Shown here: one piece after another, positions 26,608 through 35,890 of the stretch
Layout: each line of letters begins with the position of its first letter
How positions within the stretch are numbered: position 1 is the stretch's first letter
Assembly: GCF_001758465.1 (NCBI RefSeq)
Contig: NZ_MJIC01000014.1
Coordinates: 62,001 to 126,000 of the forward strand
Length of the DNA stretch: 64,000 bases
Direction: 5' to 3'
Origin: Marisediminitalea lipolytica
Lineage (GTDB): Bacteria; Pseudomonadota; Gammaproteobacteria; Enterobacterales; Alteromonadaceae
The notes under the pieces: model-generated
What the model was told of the DNA's origin: nothing
The model's database searches: none
The model's input: the letters and a program-made list of their open reading frames with translations, nothing else
Translations under genes and position numbers: made by a program

Positions 26608-27774
26608 TTATCGTTTTGCAGCACTAAAAATGACAAACTTATTTTGGCTGGCGAGGGTAGTAACGCCGCCAAACAATCGTTTAAGTGTATGGTAATAATC
26701 CAGGTGACGATTGGCTACCACTATCAGATGACCGCCTTTACCGAGCAGCTCGAAGGCATCGTGAAACATCTGCCAGGCAATGTGATCGGTGATGGTATTC
26801 TGCTGGTGAAAGGGCGGATTACAGAAAACCTTGGTAAATACCGGGCGAGCGGGCTGACAGAGCAAAGACTCCAGGCAATTACTGGCAACAAACTGACACT
26901 GCTCCAGCTGCCCGGGGAAGTTGTCAGCGACATTCTGCCGGGCTGAGGCGATCGCCATATAGGACTCATCAACAAAAGTCACTTTACACGACGGGGCCAG
27001 ATTAAGGGCATTAAGACCGAGCACGCCGTTGCCACATCCAAGGTCGACCAGATTATCATGATCGCTCACCTGCATATGTTCGAGTAAAAAACGGGCGCCA
27101 ATGTCCAGCGACTGACGTGAGAAAACGTTAGCATGATTGGCGACTTTTACCGTGTGTCCGTTGGGCAGGTGACAGGGCCAGGTAGTGGGAAAAGGATCTT
27201 TAACCTGACTGTTCAGCGTTTGTTGGTCGGGCTGACAAAAAATCAGCCTGGATTTTTTCCTGGCCAGTGAGGTGCGGGTCGGACCAATAAGGCGCTCAAA
27301 CATGGCCAGTACCGAACGCGTTACGGTTTTTACTTTTGCACCGGCCACTATTACTGTATCCGGACTAACGACTTTGCGTAAAGCCAGTAACTGACTTTCG
27401 AGTAAAGCCAGGGTACGCGGAATTTTAATCAGGACCAATGCCGGCGATGGCGGTAGTGGCGCCAGACAATCCTGCATTGCCACATCAGGCAATGCATTGG
27501 CTGCGAGGTTTTCGGCAAAGGATAACCAGGCAATTTTGGAGTCTGAAATCCACAGCGGCTGCCGGTCGGCAAACATACACCCCAGTGTGCCAAAGTCATC
27601 GTTAAAAATTAACCAGCGCTGGTGGTCAGATGGCAAATCTGACAGTTCAGTTATTACCTGTTCGATAAGCAGTTCATCGGCGCTGTCCCAGGCTTGCAGG
27701 CTTTTATGCTGATGCTGTGCCGGATAACGGATTAGCGTTAATTCGCGATCAAATGAGGTAAACTTAGTGGTCAT
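26608..27774 (-). CDS. rlmG: 23S rRNA (guanine1835-N2)-methyltransferase RlmG
   Basis: Two-domain methyltransferase of 388 aa. The N-terminal half is the degenerate RsmC/RlmG duplicate domain. The C-terminal half has SAM motif I (DLGCGNGVLG), the acidic FVDES after strand 2, and catalytic FCNPPFH (motif IV, NPPF). The length is close to E. coli RlmG, and the C-terminal LKRLFGGVTTLASQNKFVI segment is typical. The gene is divergent from alkB-like with only 30 bp between the two start codons, and neither start has a clear Shine-Dalgarno. Confidence 0.93.
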   Translation of the reverse strand: MTTKFTSFDRELTLIRYPAQHQHKSLQAWDSADELLIEQVITELSDLPSDHQRWLIFNDDFGTLGCMFADRQPLWISDSKIAWLSFAENLAANALPDVAMQDCLAPLPPSPALVLIKIPRTLALLESQLLALRKVVSPDTVIVAGAKVKTVTRSVLAMFERLIGPTRTSLARKKSRLIFCQPDQQTLNSQVKDPFPTTWPCHLPNGHTVKVANHANVFSRQSLDIGARFLLEHMQVSDHDNLVDLGCGNGVLGLNALNLAPSCKVTFVDESYMAIASARQNVADNFPGQLEQCQFVASNCLESLLCQPARPVFTKVFCNPPFHQQNTITDHIAWQMFHDAFELLGKGGHLIVVANRHLDYYHTLKRLFGGVTTLASQNKFVIFSAAKR

Positions 27775-27804
27775 GAGTGGTTCTTTGCCCGGTGTTTTTA
27801 AAAA

Positions 27805-28449
27805 ATGCAGTTAAATTTATTTGCCAGTCAGGTTAGTGCATTAGTGCCCGTCAGTTTGCCCGATGCCGATGTACGTTATCAGTCTGACTGGATCGCTCCC
27901 GCCGAAGCGATTCAGCTGTTTGAGCGGTTACAGCAGGAATTACCCTGGCGGCAGGATACTATCAAATTGTACGGCCGAGAGGTAAATATTCCGCGTTTAC
28001 AGTCATGGCATGGTGCCCCGCATTGTGAGTATACCTATTCTAACCTGTGTATGTCGCCTGCGCCGATGTCACCCATTTTAGTAAAGCTGCAACAGCGGCT
28101 GAGTAGCGAACTGGGCGCCCCCTTTAATTGCGTGCTGGCTAACTGGTACCGCGACGGCAACGACGGAATGGGGATGCATGCAGATGACGAACCGGAACTC
28201 GGCACAAAACCGGTGATTGCTTCGGTGTCGCTGGGGTATCCCCGGCGCTTTAGTTTTAAACACCTTGGCAATGGTCAGCGTACAGATTTGCTGCTGGAGT
28301 CGGGTAGTTTGCTGGTCATGGCAGGAGACACCCAGCGGCATTATCATCATGGTCTGAGCAAGACGCGTAAACCTACAGGTGGTAGAATTAATCTTACTTT
28401 TCGATATATTCCGGCCTCTACGACGCCGGCCTTAGAGGGCAACGAATAA
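27805..28449 (+). CDS. alkB: AlkB-like 2-oxoglutarate/Fe(II)-dependent dioxygenase
   Basis: Oxidative demethylase family, 214 aa. The iron ligands are visible as HAD in GMHADDEPELG and the later His in HYHHGLSKT. The 2-oxoglutarate-binding Arg is in GRINLTFR. It is closer to the ALKBH2/3-like bacterial group than to E. coli AlkB, and would repair alkylated DNA or RNA bases. No Ada-type box was seen. Its stop overlaps the bolA start by one base. Confidence 0.88.
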   Translation: MQLNLFASQVSALVPVSLPDADVRYQSDWIAPAEAIQLFERLQQELPWRQDTIKLYGREVNIPRLQSWHGAPHCEYTYSNLCMSPAPMSPILVKLQQRLSSELGAPFNCVLANWYRDGNDGMGMHADDEPELGTKPVIASVSLGYPRRFSFKHLGNGQRTDLLLESGSLLVMAGDTQRHYHHGLSKTRKPTGGRINLTFRYIPASTTPALEGNE

Positions 28450-28766
28450 TGCGGGTAAAACCATTTATTGAACAACAGCTAAATACTGAGCTGACGCCAG
28501 AGTATCTGGAAGTCGTTGATGAAAGTTATATGCACAGTGGGCCTGACGACGGACAAAGTCATTTTAAGGTGACAGTGGTGAGCTCTGCCTTTGAAGGACA
28601 GCGTTTGATTGCTCGTCATCGTCAGGTTAACACCTTGCTTGCCGATGCGCTTGCCGGGCCTGTCCATGCGCTGGCTATGCATACCTACACGCCCGCAGAA
28701 TGGCAGCAACGTAATCAGGTGTCGGTGGACTCCCCGGCCTGTCGGGGCGGCAGTCAAGCCGGTTAA
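28449..28766 (+). CDS. bolA: BolA-family protein
   Basis: A 105-aa BolA/IbaG-fold protein. SHFKVTVVS..F.GQ, ARHRQVNTLLADAL and the HALAMHTYTPAEW block are the family core; the His residues near 66 and 83 are the ones that ligate a shared [2Fe-2S] cluster with monothiol glutaredoxins in this family. The C-terminal ~15 residues are variable. Cotranslated with the alkB-like gene (ATG inside its TAA). It ends 10 bp before the stop of the convergent AEC transporter gene. Confidence 0.93.
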   Translation: MRVKPFIEQQLNTELTPEYLEVVDESYMHSGPDDGQSHFKVTVVSSAFEGQRLIARHRQVNTLLADALAGPVHALAMHTYTPAEWQQRNQVSVDSPACRGGSQAG

Positions 28767-28776
28767 ACCGATGGGC

Positions 28777-29721
28777 TCAAAGCAGCCGGTGCGCCGATAG
28801 CAGATCGAAAGCCAGAATAGTTAGTGGCAGCGACAGCAGTGTGGTTACCGCGATAATACTCGCCGCCAGCCGAAAGTCGCCGCCGAGGGTTCGGACCATA
28901 ACATAGCTGGCCGCTGCCGTTGGCGCTATTGTCATTAGCAAAACAATACCCAAAGGCATGCCGCGCAATCCGGCAAAATAAGCCAGGGCAACCATTAACA
29001 GCGGATAAAGAACGCACTTACTTAACGCGCTGACACTAATATTAAACCAGTCTGAGCTAAAAGAACGAAATTGCAGCGATGCCCCGGTACACAGTAATGC
29101 CAGCGGCAAGGTGAGCTGTGCGAAGTATTCACCCGTGGTGGTTATCAGCAGTGGCAACTGCCAGTTGTAATAGGAAAAAGGCAAAGCCAGTAAAATGGCA
29201 ATGATCAGCGGATTCTTTGCAATTCCTTTTACCTGAGAGGTAAGTGAGCGCTTGCCTTGTTGGTAGTAGTTGAGGACAAAAACCGATAACACGTTAAACA
29301 GAATAGTGACCAGTCCAAGATACACCGAGGCCGCTGCGAGGCCGTCATTGCCGTAAGTTTGCGCACAATAGGCTAAGCCAATAATGCCCATATTGGCCCG
29401 AAATCCGCCCTGAGTGACCACTCCGGTAGCCTGCCGATCTGTAATAAGATAATGACTGGTAACCATCAGTAAAACAAAATAACCGAGTGTGCCGGCCAGG
29501 CCTGTCATGATCATTGTCGGATTGGCGGCCTGACTAAAATTGGCCTGACTGATTGAGATAAATAGCAACGCCGGCAGGGCGATGGTAAATACCAGTCTGG
29601 ACCCTGTGGCAACAAATTCGTCGTTGATCAGTTTTGCGCGTAACAACAGATTGCCCATTATCAGCAGCAGTAATACCGGGCCTATTACGGTGATGGCAAA
29701 GTCGAAAGTTGAGGATTGCAT
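28777..29721 (-). CDS. AEC-family (auxin efflux carrier-like) transporter
   Basis: Integral membrane protein of about 314 aa with roughly ten hydrophobic segments and the two-repeat AEC layout: N-terminal IGPVLLLLIMGNLLLRAKLI and the TGLxxNxx-like GGFRANMGIIGLAY in the first half, ALLCTGASL in the second. Bacterial members export malate, malonate or other organic anions; the substrate here is unknown. Start uncertain: the ATG at 29721 matches family N-termini, while an in-frame ATG at 29763 adds 14 residues; neither has a good ribosome binding site. Confidence 0.85.
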   Translation of the reverse strand: MQSSTFDFAITVIGPVLLLLIMGNLLLRAKLINDEFVATGSRLVFTIALPALLFISISQANFSQAANPTMIMTGLAGTLGYFVLLMVTSHYLITDRQATGVVTQGGFRANMGIIGLAYCAQTYGNDGLAAASVYLGLVTILFNVLSVFVLNYYQQGKRSLTSQVKGIAKNPLIIAILLALPFSYYNWQLPLLITTTGEYFAQLTLPLALLCTGASLQFRSFSSDWFNISVSALSKCVLYPLLMVALAYFAGLRGMPLGIVLLMTIAPTAAASYVMVRTLGGDFRLAASIIAVTTLLSLPLTILAFDLLSAHRLL

Positions 29722-29830
29722 GGTGATGAAATGGATTGGGGCTGTAAAACCCCAGCTTACCATTTTCGCTGCACAAATAATCCTATTTGGCGTAAAAACT
29801 TACTATTTGAACGGCTTAGCCGTTATGGTA

Positions 29831-30148
29831 TCACTGAGTGTTGAGCACTTGCTGTAAACCACGCTGGATAAGTGCGCCTCTGCGCTGATTGATCATTTGG
29901 CGGGAAATCACTAACCCCAGCAACAGCGCGACAACAGGTAACCAACTGCTGTACCCGAAAAACGAATATAAGACACCGCCCAGACCAAAAATCATAAATA
30001 CCGGCAGCAACCAGCAATAGAGTTGGAACATGCGTTTTGCCGGTTTAGTAAAGACGCGATCACGCGCCTGTTCCAGCAAGGTAAATTGTTCACTGCGCTC
30101 ACGGTCGGCAATTTCCGGAAAACAATCAATATACTCTTTAATATCCAA
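29831..30148 (-). CDS. Small membrane protein of unknown function
   Basis: A 105-aa protein with a charged helical N-terminus (MDIKEYIDCFPEIADRERSE), two predicted membrane segments (about 47-63 and 68-83: LLPVFMIFGLGGVLYSFFG, WLPVVALLLGLVISRQM) and a basic C-terminus. I do not recognise the family. It lies 63 bp downstream of the TetR gene on the same strand and may be cotranscribed with it. Confidence 0.6.
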   Translation of the reverse strand: MDIKEYIDCFPEIADRERSEQFTLLEQARDRVFTKPAKRMFQLYCWLLPVFMIFGLGGVLYSFFGYSSWLPVVALLLGLVISRQMINQRRGALIQRGLQQVLNTQ

Positions 30149-30211
30149 GGTAATGCGTCATTTTTTTCAATTTGCCCAAGTGTAGGCGCAGCTATTTTAC
30201 AATTCAATACC

Positions 30212-30841
30212 TTAATGACTATGGGTGGTAGTGGTAGCTAACTGCTCAAAGATAATATCGACGGCTTGTTCCACCCAGCTCGCAATGTCCTGCTGTCCGG
30301 CAGTAAAGTCAGCGTGCAACAGGCAATACATTTGCGACTGTCCGCGCAGAACGGTAATAAAGTCGCCGGCCAACTGAGCAGGCGTACGCTTGTTAAGGCT
30401 AATTTCATGTTGGGTCATGGCCCGATTAATGGCTTCGGCGATAACGTCTTTTACGCTCTGGGGGCCTGCATCGTAAAAGGTTTTTGCCAGACCAGGAAAA
30501 CGCTCTGCCTCGGCAACCACCGCCCGAAACAAAGCGAGGTTATCCGCTTCCAGCAGTAACGTCAGGTAAGCTGTGCCTATGCGGTTTAATGAACCGCGAA
30601 AATCCTCATCCGGCAGGCCGATGGTTTTTACCCGGGTAACAAAAAAATTGCACTGGCTGGTGACCACCGAAGCGAACAAACTTTCTTTGGTGGGAAAGTG
30701 GTTATATAGCGTGGCTTTGGAAACGCCCGCTTCTTTTTGAATGAGATCGGTGGTGGCACCGTTATAACCAAAACGTAAGAAATACTGAGTGGCGGCTTTA
30801 ATAATTGCCTGGGTTTTTTGCTGTTTTTTGTTGAGGGGCAT
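30212..30841 (-). CDS. TetR-family transcriptional regulator
   Basis: Repressor of 209 aa. The N-terminal helix-turn-helix is textbook: AATQYFLRFGYNGATTDLIQKEAGVSKATLYNHFPTKESLF-type residues over about 15-55. The C-terminal ligand-binding domain resembles the AcrR-type TetR_C group (FRAVVAEAERFPGLAKTFYDAGP). It is divergent from the SulP transporter gene, with 191 bp between the starts, so SulP is the obvious target candidate; the ligand is not known. Confidence 0.9.
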   Translation of the reverse strand: MPLNKKQQKTQAIIKAATQYFLRFGYNGATTDLIQKEAGVSKATLYNHFPTKESLFASVVTSQCNFFVTRVKTIGLPDEDFRGSLNRIGTAYLTLLLEADNLALFRAVVAEAERFPGLAKTFYDAGPQSVKDVIAEAINRAMTQHEISLNKRTPAQLAGDFITVLRGQSQMYCLLHADFTAGQQDIASWVEQAVDIIFEQLATTTTHSH

Positions 30842-31032
30842 GGTGATTAGCTATGAGCATCAGAGTAAGTTTCATGTTAACGACCTGGCGTTACCAAGCA
30901 ATGCAGTACGGAGCAGGTTTAGCGGCGTTTATCGCAGTTATTGGCATATTTTAACAAACTGTTAAAGGACAAATGACGCTGGGAATGATAGGATCGCCGA
31001 CCGTTTTTTAACCACCTCAGTGCTGAGTAAGT

Positions 31033-32598
31033 ATGTTTGATATCATCACGAGTAAAGAAAGTAATGTAAAAAATGACGTGCTTTCCGGTATTACCGTTGC
31101 CCTGGCATTGGTACCGGAAGCGGTTGCTTTTGCGTTTGTGGCCGGCGTCGAGCCGATGATTGGGCTGTATGCAGCCTTTATGATGGGGCTGATTACTTCC
31201 GCGATTGGCGGACGCCCTGGTATGATTTCCGGCGCGACCGGCGCAATGGCTGTGGTCATGGTTGCCCTGGTGGCACAGCATGGCGTGCAATATCTGTTTG
31301 CTGCCGTAGTGCTGGCTGGCTTACTGCAAATTTTGTGTGGTGTGTTCAGGCTGGGTAAATTTATCCGGCTGGTACCGTACCCGGTAATGCTGGGCTTTGT
31401 GAATGGTCTGGCGATCGTGATATTTCTGGCGCAGCTGGGTCAGTTTAAAATCCTCGGCCCGTTAGGTGAACAGCAGTGGATGAGCGGCTCTATGCTCTAC
31501 ATTATGCTCGGTCTGGTCGCCCTGACAATGGCGATTATCTATCTGCTGCCCAGGCTGACCAAAGCGGTCCCGGCTTCGCTGGCTGCAATTATCACCATTA
31601 CGCTGATTGTGCACGGACTGGATTTGGATGCTCGCACGGTTATCGACTTTGTCCGTGATATGTTACCTGCTGAGCAGCGCGACAGCGCCACGCTGGCTGG
31701 CGAATTACCGTCTTTTGCTATTCCTGTGGTGCCGTTCAACTGGGATACGCTGATGATTATTTTACCTACCTCTGTGATCTTGTGTCTGGTGGGCTTAATT
31801 GAATCCCTGCTGACCCTGACGCTGATTGATGAAATGACCGATACGCGTGGTCGCGGTAACAAAGAATGTATCGGTCAGGGCGTTGCGAATACCGTTAACG
31901 GTTTCTTTGGTGGTATGGGCGGCTGTGCCATGATTGGCCAGAGTATGATCAACATTAACTCCGGTGGTCGCGGACGCTTGTCAGGTATCACTGCCGCTAT
32001 TGTACTCCTGGGCTTTATCTTGTTTGCTGCTCCGCTGATTGAAATGATCCCGCTGGCAGCGCTGGTTGGCGTTATGTTTGTGGTGGTTATTGGTACCTTT
32101 GAGTGGGCGTCGTTCCGCATCATTCGTGGCGTAAACAAAGAAGATGCTTTTGTGTTGTTTTTGGTGACAGCGGTAACCGTGATTGCCGATCTGGCCATTG
32201 CCGTTGTGGTGGGTGTGATTGTATCGGCACTGGTGTTTGCCTGGAAAGCGGCACGCTATGTTGAGTCTAAATCGCATATCGATGATGATGGCTGGAAAGT
32301 TTACGAACTGCGTGGGCCGGTATTCTTTGGCTCGGTGAGTCATTTTAAAGACTTATTTGATGTGGCAAACGATCCCAATGATGTGGTTATCGACTTTAAA
32401 AACAGTCGTATCTGGGATTCATCTGGTATTGATGCGCTTGATGGTCTGGCGGATAAATATGAGCAGGCTGGTAAGAAGCTGCACATTCGCCATATCAGTC
32501 AGGAGTGTCGTGGACTGCTTAATAAAGCGGGTAAGTTTGTTGAGATCAATGTTAACGAAGATCCTCGTTACCGGGTAGCAACCGATAAACTAGGTTAA
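31033..32598 (+). CDS. SulP (SLC26)-family anion transporter with STAS domain
   Basis: A 521-aa transporter with 12-14 membrane segments and a C-terminal cytoplasmic STAS domain (about 400-515; [15 protein letters not shown] holds the conserved Asp-Ser). The N-terminal [24 protein letters not shown] and the [12 protein letters not shown] segment are family motifs that line the anion site. Substrates of bacterial SulPs include sulfate, bicarbonate and dicarboxylates; sequence alone does not decide. Divergent TetR gene upstream, strong bidirectional terminator downstream. Confidence 0.92.
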   Translation: MFDIITSKESNVKNDVLSGITVALALVPEAVAFAFVAGVEPMIGLYAAFMMGLITSAIGGRPGMISGATGAMAVVMVALVAQHGVQYLFAAVVLAGLLQILCGVFRLGKFIRLVPYPVMLGFVNGLAIVIFLAQLGQFKILGPLGEQQWMSGSMLYIMLGLVALTMAIIYLLPRLTKAVPASLAAIITITLIVHGLDLDARTVIDFVRDMLPAEQRDSATLAGELPSFAIPVVPFNWDTLMIILPTSVILCLVGLIESLLTLTLIDEMTDTRGRGNKECIGQGVANTVNGFFGGMGGCAMIGQSMININSGGRGRLSGITAAIVLLGFILFAAPLIEMIPLAALVGVMFVVVIGTFEWASFRIIRGVNKEDAFVLFLVTAVTVIADLAIAVVVGVIVSALVFAWKAARYVESKSHIDDDGWKVYELRGPVFFGSVSHFKDLFDVANDPNDVVIDFKNSRIWDSSGIDALDGLADKYEQAGKKLHIRHISQECRGLLNKAGKFVEINVNEDPRYRVATDKLG

Positions 32599-32602
32599 CC
32601 GT

Positions 32603-32644
32603 CAGACACAAAAAAAGGGCTGTGAAGCCCTTTTTTTGTGTCTG
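32603..32644. terminator. Bidirectional rho-independent terminator
   Basis: Perfect 18-bp inverted repeat (32603-32620 / 32627-32644) with a 6-nt loop: a GGGC/GCCC core flanked by A7 and T7 tracts. It works in both orientations, ending the sulP transcript on the plus strand and dsbA on the minus strand. Confidence 0.92.
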
Positions 32645-32667
32645 TAATAGTGCAACGCTGGTGCGGT

Positions 32668-33294
32668 TTAATCGCGCTTAGCGGCCAGGTAGTTAATCAG
32701 TTCCAGACGCTCAGTTGGCGTAGTATCGCGGGTAAATTGCACCTTGTACTTGCCATTTACAATAAAGGTAGGCACTGAACGAACCTCACGACGATAGTCT
32801 TCAACCGTTTTATTGTTTTTGCGCAGCATGGATTTAACCCCAAAGCTTTTGGCTAATTTATCAAACTGCTCAGGCTCCACACCGTTAATAATAAAGATGT
32901 TGCGGACATCTTTGAGGCCGGTAATGGTAGCGCGCTGTTTGTGGATGTAATTAAAAATTGCCCCGCCCAGTTTATCTTCCTGTTTCAGTGCTTTGGCAAT
33001 CAGCATGCCGGTAGTGACTTCATCCTGTACCTGCTGACTGGCATAGGCCATAAAGTTAACGTGCACTTTTTCAAATTTTACGCCTTTATCCAGCGACTTT
33101 TTGAGGTCGGCAACGAATGGCTCTGTGCGGTAGCAGTGGGGGCACCAGTAGGAGAAAAACTCGACGACTTGTGGTGAATCACTTAATGGTTTGTCGAGTT
33201 CTTCATAATGTTTACCTTCCTGCCACTTACTGGCCGCAGAGGCTTGTAAAGGGATAAGTAATGCTAGTACAACCCATAAAGCAAACTTCTTCAT
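32668..33294 (-). CDS. dsbA: Thiol:disulfide interchange protein DsbA
   Basis: Periplasmic oxidase of 208 aa that introduces disulfides into exported proteins. It has a signal peptide 1-20 (ASA-A), the redox CPHC at 51-54 (FSYWCPHCYRTEPF), an alpha-helical insert, and the cis-Pro loop SVPTFIVNGKY. No DsbB is in the window. In E. coli dsbA directly follows srkA (yihE); here the two keep the same order and strand but are separated by a btuB-like gene and a palindromic element. Confidence 0.96.
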   Translation of the reverse strand: MKKFALWVVLALLIPLQASAASKWQEGKHYEELDKPLSDSPQVVEFFSYWCPHCYRTEPFVADLKKSLDKGVKFEKVHVNFMAYASQQVQDEVTTGMLIAKALKQEDKLGGAIFNYIHKQRATITGLKDVRNIFIINGVEPEQFDKLAKSFGVKSMLRKNNKTVEDYRREVRSVPTFIVNGKYKVQFTRDTTPTERLELINYLAAKRD

Positions 33295-33396
33295 TCGAGT
33301 CTTTTCCTTTCTATTTCAAATAAACAACGAGACTATCATAGCCAGAATTGCTCGCCTAGTCTGTGGAGACCAGACGACAATAACGGCGTTTAACGG

Positions 33397-35295
33397 TTAA
33401 AAGCGATAGCTGGCATGAGCCAGGTAACGTCTTTCTGCGCCCTGATAACCAATGATATCTTCATAGTCCTCAGAGAGCGCATTATCCACTCGGACACCAA
33501 ACTGCCAGTGTTGGTTCAGGTCATAATTTACATTGACGCTGGTTAACCAATAAGGATCCAGTTTAAGCGTTTCGCCACTAAAAGAGGTTGGCGGATAAAA
33601 GGTGTCCAGACGCGTACCGGTGTAATCGGCCTTAATATAAACCGACAGACCCTGAACCGGCAATGAATGACGATAGGTCACTGAGCCGGTGTGATTAGGG
33701 CGGCGCAGTTCGGTAAGCTGGTTATCACCGTCACCACTGGTGGCGTCAAGATAGCTGTAATTGGCTGTTACCTGCCAGGTGTCGGCAGTCCACTGTAGCG
33801 TAGCCTCAAAGCCATCCCGACGAGAGTCTTCGGTTGCGTTAGCCACTGAACTCAGCCCACTGGCACTGTCCCAGATACTGCTGATTTCGTTTTCGAGACG
33901 GGTGGTGTAAACACTAAAATCAGCACTGAGTTGCTTATAAGGCGTGGTTTGAACACCCACTTCAAATTCCCGGCTCTGCTCTGGCTTAAGGTTTGGATTA
34001 CCCATAAACTGAGCGGGATAATAGCCGTACAGCTCGGTGAAATTAGGCGTTTTAACCGCCTGGCTGACACTGGCAAACACATTGATGTTTTGCATCAGCG
34101 CATAGTGAGCGCCCGCGCGGTAACTCCAGGCTTTCTCGAAACGTTCGTTATCATCGTAGCGCACGCTGAACTGAGTCGTCAGCGAATCGGTGCCAAGGCC
34201 AGACAGCTCGGCAAAAATACTGCTGGTGCTGTCGTTGCCACGGTAGTTAGGGTTGCCCCAGCTTACCGGCCCACGCTGTTCAAACTCACGGCGCAATATT
34301 TCGCTACCTACAGCAAACTGAGCTACCTCGGTTTCAATAAAATGGGTCCAGGTTAACTGCTTACGCTCGCCAGTGGTTCCACCGGCGTCAGCACCTGAGG
34401 TGTAATTATCATTGTCATCTTTATGGTACTGGGCCTTTAATTGACTGGTATAGCCCAGTTCGGCGCGAGAATAGTTCCACTGCAGGTATGAGGTTAACTG
34501 ATCGCCGTCGGTCAGGTTGTCGGCATCAGCCGGTAAACCGGTGTTGTAGTCTGTGCCATCATACTCATTGCGATAATCAACCAGTCGAATGCCGCCAGAC
34601 AACGCGTTGTTATCATTAATTTGCCAGTTAACGCCAGCACCCGCCGTAGTGTTACGATAGCCGTCATCTTCACCGCCAGTACGTGATACGTTGTCGCCAT
34701 CGGTATCAAAATGATTGGCATACAAGGATACGCTGGCTGAATCCAGAGACTGTTGCGTAGCTACCGAAGCACGATAAGTACTTGCATCACCGAGGCCTGC
34801 GCTCAGTGAGGTGGAATTATCGGCTGTTGTGCCGGCTTTAGTTGTGATACTGAGAACGCCTGCTACTGCACCACTACCCCAGAGCGCACTTTGCGCACCG
34901 CGAAATAACTCAACCCGGGCAATATTGCCAGCAGTAAGGTGAGCAAAGTCAACCAGGCCACCCTGGCTCAAATCGTTGACAATAACGCCATCAATAATAA
35001 CCAGCAGATGGTTAGTTTCACTGCCGCGTAAACGCAGTTCGGTTAGTGCCCCCGGACTGCCGGACTGGCTCAGGCTCACGCCTGGTAAACCGCGAAGTAA
35101 GTCGGTCAGTTGTGTTGCGCCTGCCGCCTCAATATCTTCTTGTGACAGCACAGATACCGATGCGGCCAGTTTGTCGAGGCTGATGGGTAAACGTGAACCG
35201 GTAACGGTAATGGTTTCTACCGAATTCTCCTGTGCACAGGCAATGTTAGCAGCACAGGCCAGTGCTACTGCATAAGAAAGGGATCGAATTGTCAT
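33397..35295 (-). CDS. btuB: TonB-dependent receptor, BtuB-like (cobalamin uptake)
   Basis: Outer-membrane receptor of 632 aa. Signal peptide (ACA-Q), TonB box ETITVTG just after it, a plug domain (about 40-150; LRGLPGVSLSQSG, LRLRGSETNHLLVIIDGV, VELFRGAQSALWGSGAVAG), then a 22-strand-type barrel ending in SYRF with the terminal Phe. BtuB is chosen over other receptors because the gene is directly preceded by a cobalamin riboswitch and the plug resembles BtuB. The ATG at 35295 is preferred to an upstream in-frame codon at 35316. No BtuFCD genes are adjacent. Confidence 0.92.
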   Translation of the reverse strand: MTIRSLSYAVALACAANIACAQENSVETITVTGSRLPISLDKLAASVSVLSQEDIEAAGATQLTDLLRGLPGVSLSQSGSPGALTELRLRGSETNHLLVIIDGVIVNDLSQGGLVDFAHLTAGNIARVELFRGAQSALWGSGAVAGVLSITTKAGTTADNSTSLSAGLGDASTYRASVATQQSLDSASVSLYANHFDTDGDNVSRTGGEDDGYRNTTAGAGVNWQINDNNALSGGIRLVDYRNEYDGTDYNTGLPADADNLTDGDQLTSYLQWNYSRAELGYTSQLKAQYHKDDNDNYTSGADAGGTTGERKQLTWTHFIETEVAQFAVGSEILRREFEQRGPVSWGNPNYRGNDSTSSIFAELSGLGTDSLTTQFSVRYDDNERFEKAWSYRAGAHYALMQNINVFASVSQAVKTPNFTELYGYYPAQFMGNPNLKPEQSREFEVGVQTTPYKQLSADFSVYTTRLENEISSIWDSASGLSSVANATEDSRRDGFEATLQWTADTWQVTANYSYLDATSGDGDNQLTELRRPNHTGSVTYRHSLPVQGLSVYIKADYTGTRLDTFYPPTSFSGETLKLDPYWLTSVNVNYDLNQHWQFGVRVDNALSEDYEDIIGYQGAERRYLAHASYRF

Positions 35296-35383
35296 AAAAG
35301 GCTCTTTTGATAGCACTCCCGCCGAGTGCCAAGATGAATAAGAAATGACAGCCAGTCCGTTTCACCGGTAACTGGTGTCGCGG

Positions 35384-35563
35384 CGCAGGCCGGTCTCCGG
35401 GCTTTCATCATGACGTGCATGTATTCCCGCCTTCCCGAATATCGGTGGCATGAGGGAATCGCTGACCAGTGGTCTGCGTGATTACCGTTGCGGGGGCAGC
35501 GTGAGAGTTTCACTCACTTCCCGATTATCCCATTGCTTTTGCTATGGGCACCTGAGCGGGCGG
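35384..35563 (-). ncRNA. Cobalamin (B12) riboswitch
   Basis: Read on the minus strand, the leader contains the class hallmarks in order: CTCAGGTGCCC at the 5' end, GGGATAATCGGGAAG, the core CTGCCCCCGCAACGGTAA, CAGACCACTGG, and the 3' B12 box GCCCGGAGACCGGCCTG (plus-strand 35386-35402). It binds adenosylcobalamin or a related corrinoid and represses btuB when B12 is abundant. The box ends about 90 nt before the btuB ATG, leaving room for an expression platform. Confidence 0.95.
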
Positions 35564-35564
35564 G

Positions 35565-35570
35565 ATTATA
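35565..35570 (-). promoter_or_regulatory. -10 element for the riboswitch-btuB transcript
   Basis: A consensus TATAAT on the minus strand places the transcript start just before the riboswitch 5' end. The -35 region is poor. Confidence 0.55.
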
Positions 35571-35671
35571 ACGGGAAGAAGAAAGGATAAATACCCTGAA
35601 GTCGAATTTATTAAGGAAGACATTTTTCAATTTAGCATTAACGTGCGAACCTCGTTAGGACGTAAAGACGC

Positions 35672-35890
35672 CTGCTTTTAATTTTGGTTCTTGTTATCGC
35701 GAATGACGGTAAGCGGGCAGATTATGTAAAAGCGTAGAGGCGTCATGGATGACGCCTCCGGCCAGCGAGGGCAGGGAGCCCTCTCTGGCCGATAGGTTTT
35801 ACCTGCCTGCTTACCGTCTGCTTTTTCGCGATGTAAGAACTGGGGGAGTCCAGAGGGGAGCCATCTCCCCTCTGGGTGTCGTCGGCACCC
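35672..35890. repeat. Nested palindromic element (MITE-like or structured RNA)
   Basis: This non-coding interval between srkA and the btuB leader holds a long imperfect inverted repeat, left arm 35686-35720 and right arm 35803-35841. The arms enclose two strong hairpins: 35737-35758 (perfect 10-bp arms, GAGGCGTCAT/ATGACGCCTC) and 35760-35790 (GGCCAGcGAGGGC/GCCCTCtCTGGCC). Outside the right arm come a perfect 11-bp hairpin at 35850-35875 (CCAGAGGGGAG/CTCCCCTCTGG) and a smaller GGGTG/CACCC stem at 35874-35890. Its left end, 35672-35703, matches the repeat at 63699-63730 in reverse orientation. No credible protein is encoded. Confidence 0.75.
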
